A stretch of DNA of 64,000 bases from Crambe crambe (Eukaryota > Porifera > Demospongiae > Poecilosclerida > Crambeidae), in NCBI GenBank assembly GCA_963924555.1, contig OZ004591.1, positions 6,014,001 through 6,078,000 on the forward strand, written 5' to 3'. Below the pieces are notes generated by a model. The model saw only the letters and a program-made list of their open reading frames with translations. It had not been told where the DNA came from and did no database searches. How positions within the stretch are numbered: position 1 is the first letter of the stretch; each line of letters starts with the position of its first letter. Below are positions 29,124 through 39,927 of the stretch, piece by piece. The position numbers and the translations under genes are program-made.

Positions 29124-32100
29124 ATGGCATATGAACCCTCTCCTCGTTGGTCCCCCTTTGCTGCTCCAGTAGAGGGAGAGTTATATCTTTATGGAGGAAG
29201 AACTGATGATTTCGATGAGAGGAATAAACGACCTGAATCCAATTCAGATCTAGAACTCTTCAACCCCAAACTGGAGTCGTGGAGGCATGTAACAACTAAA
29301 GGACATCCTCCCCCTCTGCTGTGTAATGGCACCTGTGCATCCTCAGATCACCATCTCTATTTATATGGTGGGTCTGATGGATCATCACGTCATAACTCTC
29401 TTTATAAGTTAGACACTAGAACTCTAACGTGGACAGAATTGTCATCATCAGATAGAGCTGATTATTGTGAAAGGAAGAAGTATGGATGTAGGATGGTGTG
29501 CTATGGACAGAAATTAGTATTATTTGGAGGCTTGTGTGACACTGCTGGGCCCACTCGTACTCGTGGATCTGTGCATACTAATGAGCTGCACATCTTTGAC
29601 CTGAATAAAGGTGAGAGGATCTTTGGCATTGGAAATTTGAGAGGTTTAGTATGGTGGCTGAGAGGGGACATTCAAATGTGATATTTCCTTGATGTTTCAG
29701 GTTCTGCTATAATAACTAATGGAAGGGCATGTCATGGTATATAAATTGTTATGGTTAGAATACAGTGGATCCTCTGGAAAAGTACATTTCCAAACTTTGT
29801 GTCTGTCAAACATAACACTTCCATTTTCAAACTTGGTGTTTGTCATAGTTATAAGACATTTTCCATTTCAAAACTTGTGGTGTTTATCAAATAAGATATT
29901 GTCTATGGTATTTAAACCATAGTGGTATATAATAGCTAGGGGGCTCCCTAGCATGCCCATTCATCTTAACTAGCCATTATATAGAGACAGAAAGTTTCCA
30001 TAATAAATTATGCAGTGTATATTTTAAATAAGATCTCCATGGTTCATAGTACTCAATAGTTCTCTCTGTTCTCCCAGTTTTCTCTGTTCTCTCTGTTCCC
30101 TTAGTCCTCTCAGTCCTCTCAGTCCTCTCAATTCTCCCAGTTCTCCCAGTTCTCCCTGTTATCCTTTTTCTCCCTGTTCTCTCAGTCCTCTCAGTTCTCC
30201 CTGTTCTCCCTGTTCTCCCTGCATTCTCCCATTCGGTTCTCTCTGTTCTCTCAGTTCTCTCTGTTCTTTTCTCTCTGTTCTCTCAGTTATCTCTGTTCTC
30301 CCTGTTCTCTCCGTTCTCTCAGTTCTCTGTTCTCCCTGTTCTTCCAGTTCTCTCTGTAGGACAGAAGTTGCAGTTTGCCTATCAAGGCTCAGGCACTTGT
30401 CACATACATACTTGATATCGTAGCATGCTTGAATATCAGAAATGTACTTTTCCAGAGGATCCGCTGTACTCTAACTTCATACCATGACCACGAGTCATGC
30501 CCTTCGAGAAGCTGGGTATTGGTTATTTGACAAACATCAAGTTTGGGAATAGAAAATATCAATAGACCGTTTGACAAATATCAAATTTGGAGATAGTAAA
30601 TATCATATTTGAATGTCCTCTCTCAGTCACCATAGTTGCAGTTGAGAAGGAATATGATTTATAGTGAGAGATGTATCATGTAGGTAACTATGGCTGCAGC
30701 CCATAAAAAAAGCACCATAAGCCACAATCTAATGTGTGGATGCATGACTGTTCGGTATACTGCTATGGTTAATCTGACAGAGCCGACCCTCTACCCCACC
30801 AGTGTGAAGTGGACCTGTCTTGAATTCATTGCTTAAAACCTTAGGAACATGGTCCTCCCCTCCAATCCGTGGTACAAAGCCCCCTCCCTGTGGTTACTTC
30901 TCCTTCACCATGGTGGATGACAATCATGCTGTGCTGTTTGGTGGGTTTGTCGCAGGACAAGGGATTACTAATGATGTGTACATCCTTGACTTAGAGAGAA
31001 TGGTAATATTAATGAACTACATAACCATGACAATTATATAGCAGCTGTTTAAGATTATAGTATGTAATAGCAATAGTAATAATACTATACAACTGAATGT
31101 TTGATCACAATAAAGCAAGACTGATGTTTGGTCTTGTATGTTCTTTCATTGATCATCAGATAGCTATATGTATGAATAAAGTTATCATCCACAGCATTGG
31201 AGGAAGCTGGTTATTCAGGAGGGAAGTCCCTGTCCAGATGGAAGATCACGCCATACTGCTGTCTGCTTAGGCTATGCTACAGCTCACCCCCAACTCCTAG
31301 TTATTGGAGGATCTGCAGGTGGTGTTCTTAATGATACGTGGATGCTAGACCTGCAGTCAGAGAGGTGGAGAAAGGTGAGAAAATACTTCAGGGTGAATTT
31401 TTAAATATGTTTGAACTATTAAGTTGATAAAAAGAGAACCATGACTTTGCATGACCCCACCCTCACTCCTCACTCCCACTTACCTCTGTTGTGTTCAAAA
31501 CCAAGCATGGAATCCATTTCTCCTCATAAATTTTCTGTTAACTATTCAGTAGTTATAATTATGTACAACCCTCTAATCTATTTGTTATGAATTTCACCCT
31601 CCTCTATGTGTTCTAAGAATACCATGGCTTGCTATGATTATTCTGCATAGCTCCTCTAATTGTAATGAGTGAGTTTATATTGCTCTTACAATGATAAATA
31701 GGTGTCTCTACCCAAAGATCACCAACAGATAAGATCTGGTCATTGTTCTGCTGCCTTCACCTTGTGTCCAGGACTGACTGAGGTTGTTGTATTTGGAGGA
31801 AGGGAAACATTGTCGATATCTAGAATAATATCTAAGACTTCTGTGCTACAATATGGTGAGCTACTTTTATTAAAGTGGTCCTTCCGTTACATGTGCATAT
31901 AGCTATACATGCATGCATACATGCATGTATACACATGTAACAGAAGGACCACTTGTCCTTAGAATGCAAGAATTCCTAAACAGAGTAGCCATACACATGA
32001 GCTGGAGCTTGGGATTTGGGCTGTGACTAATCATTGTCAGTAGCTATGGGAACATAACATGATGGGACACTAATTACAAGGAGTCTGACCTCTGTATTTA

Positions 32101-33242
32101 CAATGTTCACAGAGTATCAAGAGAGTGCCTCCACTGGTGAGTGGGTGCTGACTGATGTAGCTGGTATGAGTCAGCTAGGAACAAGGGAGAGGATCACAGA
32201 GAAGAATGCAAGGAAGAGTGAAATCACCCAGAGATTAGTAGCTACTCTCATGACTCAACAGTGTATTAGAAGAGAGGGAAGAACAGAGGAACTGGAGCAG
32301 AGAATCAGAGAAATGGAAAGGAGGATGAGGGAGGTTGAAGAGGGAGCCAGAGATGCCGAGGAGAGAGCGAATATGGCAGAAAGGAGGTTGGGGGAGAGTG
32401 AAAGAAGAGCTGAAGAGGCTGAAAGGAGATGCCAGCAACTTCAAGAGAGGGCAACTCATTTTGAAGACCGACTTCATCGACTTGAGATCCAGTGGGTGGT
32501 GAGGAGGGAGGAGATCCAACTGACAGGACCAGAACTGGGGAGAGGAGGTTGGGCTACTGTTAATGTTGCTACCTTTAGAGGAATGCAAGTTGCTGCTAAA
32601 TCCATTCACCGCCAGATCATCTCACAGCATAACGAACGACTCTTTATGCGAGAAATGAACATGGCTGCCAGAATACGTCATCCCAACTTGATTCAGTTCA
32701 TTGGAGCCACACTAGAAGGAGAAATGATCATCCTAACAGAGCTGATGCCCACTAGTCTGAGGAGAGAGCTTGAAAGCAATGATTACATGGCTCCAATTGT
32801 AGTCTCCTCCATTGGCCTAGGTGTGGCTAGAGCCCTCAACTACCTCCACCAGATGCAGCCAGACCCGATCATCCATCGTGACATCAGCAGTGCTAACGTC
32901 CTCCTTGAACCTCTACCACTGGGTCGCTGGAGAACCAAAATCACCGACTATGGATCGGTCAACCTCCAACAGGAACTGGAAACTGTAGGTCCTGGCAACC
33001 CAACATATGCTGCCCCCGAAGCTAACGACCCTTGTCTGCAGTCCTCCAAGATGGACATCTTCAGCTTTGGCATTCTCCTCATCGAGATGCTGACTGGTCA
33101 ACTGCCTCCCTCGGATGAGAGACATCTACTGATGGGTACCATACGACATCGTCGACTGTTAGCACTTATTGAAAGGTGCTTGAACCAACAAAGAGAAAAC
33201 CGACCAAGTGCCTCCGACATCATTTCTGAACTGGAGCATTGA
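29124..33242 (+). CDS. Kelch-coiled coil-TKL kinase, copy D
   Basis: Exons 29124-29610, 30845-31002, 31195-31374, 31702-31855 and 32113-33242; 702 aa, the shortest intact copy. Kelch blade 2 reads HLYLYGGSDG with the canonical double glycine, where A, B, C and E read CCG, so D probably keeps the ancestral state. The coiled coil has only about four heptads (AERRLGESERRAEEAERR). Kinase residues are complete: GRGGWATV, VAAKSI, MREMNM, HRDISSANVLL, DYG, YAAPEA. Intron 1 is 1234 bp because of a TIR element (29650-30636); intron 4 holds a hairpin repeat. A TATA-like tatataaacg lies 15 bp before the ATG, and a short piece of exon 1 (29076-29104) is duplicated in the leader. Confidence 0.85.
29650..30636. 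mobile_element. Roughly 1-kb terminal-inverted-repeat element in copy D intron 1
   Basis: The ends are inverted: tatggtggctgagagggg plus acattcaaatgtgatatt on the left pairs with aatatcatatttgaatgt plus cctctctcagtcaccata on the right. A second inverted pair lies inside: 29719-29800 with 30428-30505, sharing ggatcctctggaaaagtaca-type sequence. The centre holds a pyrimidine minisatellite. No transposase frame is visible, so it is a foldback-like non-autonomous element. Confidence 0.75.
30059..30358. repeat. Pyrimidine minisatellite (tctccctgt / tctctcagt units)
   Basis: About 30 imperfect 9-10-bp units such as tctccctgt, tctctcagt and tctcccagt, strongly strand-asymmetric (C/T with G at a fixed position). 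It forms the core of the TIR element in copy D intron 1. Confidence 0.85.
31872..31955. mobile_element. 84-bp near-perfect palindrome in copy D intron 4
   Basis: aaagtggtccttccgttaca on the left pairs with tgtaacagaaggaccactt on the right, with an alternating tgcatgcatac centre. It is absent from the same intron of the other copies, so it is a recent MITE-like insertion. Confidence 0.7.
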
Positions 33243-33557
33243 GTGGTACATTTGTATATCTAGTTGTAACTAATAGTTGATCTATAATACTTCCCCTAAT
33301 ACTTCAGTAACCCTATACCACAACATATCAATATACTGTATTTGTTCTTTGTCTCACATGATATTAGTCTCTTTGTTCATTTTTTTTGTTATTGATTTTG
33401 TTGAATGATGAGATTTAGCATTATAATTATAATACTGAATGAGAGTTTAACACAAAAATTAGAAAGTTGTAGCAATGATAGAGCTAAGTCGTCAATAGGA
33501 AAGATAAGTGAAGAATTATTTAAAAGATTGTATATATATCTGCAGTAATTTCATCGA

Positions 33558-35870
33558 GACAAATAATCCATTGGGATAAAACTGAGAAGAGTTGATCTAA
33601 GACATATGCTACTGTTTTCCAGGCAACTGTCACAGTCCTAGGGTCAATGTACCTGTTCACCTCTGCTAATATAACATGGGGACCTGCAGTACAAAAGTAA
33701 TGCTGATGATAAGTACAGGTAAGTACAAAGTATTCTCTTGATGCAATTACAGGAAACCACATTAAGAATACCTTTGAAGACTCTTTGTTATCATAACTGT
33801 TACCACGACCTGTACCATATAGGTCACATACCAAGTTAATAAGCAGGGGTTCCCCATTTGTATTACATATGCTGATCCTCACCTTGATTTGAGATGTAGT
33901 AGAGAAGAGGAAGTAAGAAGGCGAGATAAAGAATACTAAAGAGGATGACCAGCACACTGCACCAAGTTGTCTCTTTGACTTGGACACCAGCAGTTCTTTT
34001 CAAGGTCCTGGCATAACCAGCAAAAAGCTCCTAACCACAATCAATGTTTATAAGCACCAATGCTAATATAATGTTGTCCACTGCAGGTGGAAGGTTTGAG
34101 GAATACGTAAGTGGATGTAGGACATGAAAGAAAGGCCCTTGTAAGCCACCACCTATTTCCTAAATCTATTGTTTGCATTATAGAAACTGATATACTTTCA
34201 CTTGTGGCTTGTCCTTTTAGGCAACCTTTCGTGAAAGTTGGTTCATGATCCCAGCTAGTTCATTTAATATCAGAGGAGGTGGAGACTGCTCACCTTTTAT
34301 CAACTCCTTCAAGAGGAGACTGGACGAAGCATGAGAATCGAAACTCGACTTCAGCCACACCACCATCTCCCTCCCGAGTTCTGCAGACACCTTGTAGAAA
34401 ACTTAAGAAGTATGTTCTCAGAAGACTTTGACAGGTGCTAGAATCCTGCCTTGAAGTAGCGAGGCAGCTGGTCATCAGTGGACAAGTCCACCACAGCATC
34501 CTGTATCACAAAGGGAAGCTTAGGAGATTTTAGAGTATGAACTGACTAGTACCTGAACCAATGCAAGAAGATCTTGTACATTCTTCTGCGTTCTGTAATT
34601 CAAATAGAGTTCTCAGCTGCCATAAGATTACACACAGCAAATATTAGTGACCTTCCATGTAGGAGATGCAGTGAAGTGAAGAGGGCACAGACGACCTTTG
34701 GGGAGAGAACTTCCAAGAGCATGCCACAATTACCCTCTTCAATGGACCTGCTACAGTAAACATTAATGTGAATCCCTATAAACATAAGGGACCCCTTCAA
34801 CTACAGTGACCTTGTCAGGTGAAATAGTAACATAATGGGGAACCACCTACTCGATATAAGACCCTGGCCTTAATTAATACAGTGGGATAAGACCCTGGCC
34901 TTAATTAATACAGTGGGATAAGCCCTGGCCTTAATTATTACAGTGAGATAAGACCCTGACCTTAATTAATACAGTGGGATAAGACCCTGACCCTGACCTT
35001 TAATTAATACAGTGGGATAAGACCCTGATCTTAATTGATACAATGAGAATCGGGGATCATGATGCACTCTATGTTTGGGCACGTTGTCCAAGTGAAACAG
35101 AAGGAGACAGAGGTCAGGACAGCAGTTGAGTGGAGTCTTGGGTGTGGTAACCCCACCCACAAAAGGGATAACATCTCAGGCACTCCACTAATATTTGATT
35201 GAATCAGGAGCTGGATCTACAAGACAAAAAAATTGCAATTTGAGGAACACTGTGTACGATTATTGACCAGTGTTATAACAATCATTATTGCCCTTCCCGC
35301 CACATTCATGACGGTCATTTTATGATTTTTGATACCCTTGCCATCTTTGCTGCATGCGTATAGTTTCCTTCAATAAGCAAGAAGAGTACCGTAAGAAGCA
35401 CTACCACTCTTGATCTCCCAAGGAGACTGTCCAAGCAGCACCTGAAGGAAGTTTCAAGACTCACTTGTGGACACTTGCTCAACACTCGCAGTAGAGGGTC
35501 TTGGCAGGAGGCCAGGAGAGGGTAGCCTGGGAGTAGAAGGGAGGGAGCAGAAGGGTGGTGAGGGGAGGATGGGGAGGAGGAAGGGGGAGATAGGGGACGA
35601 AGACAGGGAAGGGAAGGGAAGAAAGAGAATGGACCAGGAAGGGAGAGAAAAGGAAGATGTACATCAATTACCATGACTATATTAATAAGTAGGGACTTCC
35701 TCCTCCTCATACATACATACATCAATTCTCATCCTCACTTTGATTTGAGAGAAGAGGAAATAAGAAGGCAAGATAGAGGACGCTAAAGAGGACCAGCAAC
35801 ACCACACCAAGTTCTCCTTGACTTCTCCCCTCACTGGGACACCAGCAGGTCCTGACAAGATACCACACAC
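33558..35870 (-). pseudogene. TMEM214 remnant D'
   Basis: Last exon (about 33558-33690), membrane exon (about 33880-34040, with a deletion in the GEVKEKK region), exon 9 (about 34190-34500, normal orientation), exon 7 region (about 34650-34750), the 31-bp minisatellite, then the exon 6 (35055-35225) and exon 5 (35340-35530) regions and a second membrane-exon piece (35770-35870). From 35033 onward it is nearly identical to A' from 14142 onward, including that odd join. Exons 1-4 are missing. Confidence 0.83.
34855..35045. repeat. 31-bp minisatellite, D' array
   Basis: About six units of the ttaattaatacagtggga plus taagaccctgacc repeat, at the same relative place as in remnant A'. Confidence 0.85.
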
Positions 35871-35995
35871 CCAGCAGTATGGTTACCACATCATCTTAAT
35901 CTTTCTGGGAGACTCATTATGAGTACCTTCACCTTAGTCTCGCACGGGCCAGACTGGTGGTTGGTCCTTTTGGGGCTAAAATGATCCCAGTTAGG

Positions 35996-36121
35996 TTGGT
36001 GAAGTGGTCATTTCGAGGGCTGGGGAAGTGCTGGAACGAGCTCTCTTGTCTGTGTATAAGGATGGAAGATCATGATCCAGATCAATCAGAGAACGGGTGA
36101 GCCTGAGCTCCACCTCCTCAT
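35996..36121 (+). pseudogene. UCKL1 exon 11 fragment (E side)
   Basis: Nearly identical to the B-side fragment and homologous to UCKL1 exon 11 (gtgctggaacgagctct, gagcctgagctccacctcct). Frame broken. It ends just before the kelch-kinase 5' flank element at 36140-36178. Confidence 0.85.
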
Positions 36122-36195
36122 ACTATACTCATTATGAAGTAGGTAAGGTATCGTCGTATGCATAAATAATGGGTGGGGCTAAAGTGTACGATGCG

Positions 36196-39100
36196 ATGGC
36201 ATATTATGAACCCTCTCCTCGTTCTTTGCCCTTTGCCGCTCCAGTAGAGGGAGAGTTATATCTTTATGGAGGAAGAACTGATGATTTTAATGAACGACCT
36301 GAATCCAGTACAGATCTAGAAATTTTCGACCCCAAACTGGAGACATGGAGATCTGTAAAAACTAAAGGACATCCTCCTCCTCTGCTCTATGATGGCGCCT
36401 GTGCATCCTCAGATCACCATCTCTATATATGTTGTGGGTTTGATAATTCATCACATCATAACTCTCTTTATCAGTTAGACACTAGAACTTTAACGTGGAC
36501 AGAGTTATCATCATCAGACAGATCTGGTCCTAGAAAGAAGATTGGATGTAGTATGGTGTGCTACAAACAGAAGTTAGTGTTATTCGGAGGCGAATGTGAC
36601 ACTACTGGGCCCACTCAGACAGGTGCCAGCTATGAAGCTCGGTTTACTAATGAGCTGCACACCTTTGACCTCAATGAAGGTGAGGGAGTCTTTCACATTG
36701 AAATGATGATGATATAGTGAGAGATGCACCATGAAGATAGTGGTTTCAGCCTATAGAAAGAGCAAGTCCATTGACCCATAAGCCAAGTCCATTGACCCAT
36801 AAGCCACTGTGATCAGTACAGTGCTTCAAACTAATGTGTGGATGCATGACTGTTAACATCATGGTAAACTGCATCCTATGCTATAGTTAGTCTGGCAGAG
36901 CCGACCTTTGACCCCACCCACCAATAAATAGAAGTCGGCTCTGCTAGACTATGCTAAAGTACTAGTGGACTTGAACTTATTCTAACCAGTCTTGCCGTTA
37001 CAGGTGTTCAACATTTTTAATTAAAAACCTTAGGGACATGGTCCTCCCCTACAATCAGTGGTACAAGGCCACTTCCCTGTAGTGGCTTCTCCTTCACCAT
37101 GGTGGATGACCATCATGCTGTGCTATTTGGTGGGTGGGTCCCAGGACAAGCGGTGACTAATGATGTGTACATCCTGGACTTGGAGAGAATGGTAATGTTG
37201 ATGAACTAGCTATAACCATGACAATTATATAGCAGCTGTTTAAGGTTATGACTATTATAGTAAGTATCAATGTAATAGCAATAGTAATATTTACTGCTTA
37301 TGACTAGCTGCTACATGCATGCACCTCACTGATTTTTATTCTTTTTCATGATCACAATAAAGCAAGACTGATGTTTGGTCTTGTGTGTTCTTCACATTTC
37401 ATTGACGTATGAATAGTTATTATCCTCATGCACTTGCAGCATTGGAGGAAGCTGGTTATTCAGGAGGGAAGTCCCTATCCAGAGAGAAGATCATCCCACA
37501 CTGCTGTCTGTCTAGGCTATGCTACAGCTCACCCCCAACTCCTAGTTATTGGAGGATATGGAGGTGGCATTCTTAATGATGCATGGATGCTAGACCTGCA
37601 CTCCGAGAAGTGGAGAAAGGTGAGAAGAATACTTCATGAGAAATTTTTAAATCTTGGTATATGAAGTATGATATTAAATGGTATACAGAGAACCATGACT
37701 TTGCATGGCCCAACCCCTCCCCACACTCCCACTCAATTCCTCTGCTGTATTCAAAACCACGGAATCCATTTCTCCTCATAAATTTTCTCAGTAGTTATAA
37801 TTATGTCCAACCCTCTAATCAATTTGTTATGAATTTCACTCTCTATGTGCTCTAAGAATACGATGGCTTGCTATGATTATTCTGCATAGCTCCTCTAATT
37901 GTAATGAGTGAGTTTATATTGCTCTTACAATGATAAATAGATGTCTTTACCCGAAGATCACCAGGAGAAAAGATGGGGTCACTGTTCTGCTGCCTTCACC
38001 ATGTGTCCTGGACTGACCGAGGTTGTTTTATTTGGAGGAATGGAAACATATTCAAGAAGAAGAATATCTAGGACTTCTGTGCTACAATTTGGTGAGCTAC
38101 TTTTATTATATACACATGTAGTTAACAGAGCTACAATATTTTGGACCATGTGTCCTCAGCATGGAAGAATTCCAAGAAGAAATCATGATTATAACCATAC
38201 ACATGAGCTGGAACTTGGCATTTAGGCTGTGACTAATCCATGAATAATAATCATGGTTGGTAGCTATGGGAACATAACATGATGGGACACTAATTACAAG
38301 GAGTCTGACCTCTGTATTTGCAATGTTCACAGAGTACCAAGAGAGTGTCTCCACTGATGAGTGGGTGCTGACTGATGTAGCTGGGATGAGTCAGCTAGGA
38401 ACAAGGGAGAGGATCACAGAGAAGAATGCAAAGATCACCTGCAGATTAGCAGCTACTCCCATGACTCAACAGTCTATTAGAAGAGAAGGAAGAACAGAGG
38501 AACTGGAGCAGAGAATCAGAGAAATGGAAAGGAGGATGAGGGAGGTTGAAGAGGGAGCCAGAGATGCTGAGGAGAGAGCGAATATGGCAGAAAGGAGGTT
38601 GGGGGAGAGTGAGAGAAGAGCAGGAGAAGCAGAGAGAAGGTTGCAAGAGAGAGTGAATGTGGCAGAGAGAAGAGCTGGAGCGGCAGAGAGAAGATCGCAA
38701 GAGAGCGAAAGAAGAGTGAATGAGGCAGAGAGAAGAGCTGGAGAGGCAGAGAGAAGGTTGGGGGAGAGTGAGAGGAGAGCTGAAGAGGCTGAAAGGAGAT
38801 TTCAGCAACTTCGAGAGAGGGCAGCTCAATTTGAAGACCGACTTCATCAACTTGAGACCCAGTGGGTGGTGAGGAGGGAGGAGATCCAGCTGACAGGACC
38901 AGAACTGGGGAGAGGGGGTTGGGCTACTGTTAGTGTTGCTACCTTTAGAGGAATGCAAGTGGCTGCTAAATCCATCCATCGCCAGATCATCTCGCAGCAT
39001 AATGAACGACTCTTCAAGCGAGAAATGAATATGGCTGCCAGAATACGTCATCCCAATTTGGTGCAGTTTGTTGGCGCCACACTTGAAGGAGAAATGATCA

Positions 39101-39612
39101 TCCTAACAGAGTTGATGCCCACTAGTCTGAGGAGAGAGCTTGAAAGCAATGATTACATGGCTCCAATTGTAGTCTCCTCCATTGGCCTAGGTGTGTCCAG
39201 AGCCCTCAACTACCTCCACCAGATGCAGCCAGACCCAATCATCCATCGCGACATCAGCAGTGCCAATGTCCTCCTTGAACCTATCACTTTCAATAAATGG
39301 AGAGCGAAAGTCACCGACTATGGATCAGTCAACCTCCAACAGCAACTGGAAACAGAAGGTCCTGGCAACCCAACATATGCTGCCCCCGAAGCTAACCACC
39401 CTCGACTGCAGTCCCCGAAGATGGACATCTTCAGCTTTGGCATTCTCCTCATCGAGATGCTGACTGGTGAACTGCCTCCCTCGGACAAGAGACATCTACT
39501 GATGGGCACCATACGACATCGTCGACTGTTAGCACTTATTGAGAGGTGCTTGAACCAACAAAGAGAAAACCGACCAAGTGCCTCCGACATCATTTCTGAA
39601 CTGGAACATTGA
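36196..39612 (+). CDS. Kelch-coiled coil-TKL kinase, copy E
   Basis: Exons 36196-36679, 37034-37191, 37440-37619, 37941-38091 and 38333-39612; 750 aa. I prefer the ATG at 36196 (MAYYEPSPRS) because it aligns with the other copies; an in-frame ATG at 36169 would add nine residues. Six kelch blades; exon 1 lacks the RKK of the other copies (FNERPESS). The coiled coil is about 50 residues longer than in D. Kinase motifs are complete: GRGGWATV, VAAKSI, KREMNM, HRDISSANVLL, DYG, YAAPEA. Closest to copy B. This is the only copy whose downstream TMEM214 neighbour is intact, so it occupies the ancestral right-hand position. Confidence 0.86.
36890..36952. mobile_element. Short hairpin repeat in intron 1 of copy E
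   Basis: Same element and location as in copies A and B (tagtctggcagagccgacc, then cggctctgctagacta). Confidence 0.55.
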
Positions 39613-39927
39613 GTGGTACATTTGTATATCTAGTTGTAACTAATAGTTGATCTATAATACTTCCCCTAATACTTCAGTAACCCTATACCACAACATATCA
39701 ATATACTGTATTTGTTCTTTGTCTCACATGATATTAGTCTCTTTTCTTTTTGTTTTGTTATTGATTTTGTGTTAATTATTGAATGATGAGATTTAGCATT
39801 ATAATTATAATACTGAATGAGAGTTTAACACAAAAATTAGAAAGTTGTAGCAATGATAGAGCTAAGTCATCAACAGGAAAGATAAGTGAAGAATTGTTAA
39901 AAGATTGTATATATATCTGCAGTAATT

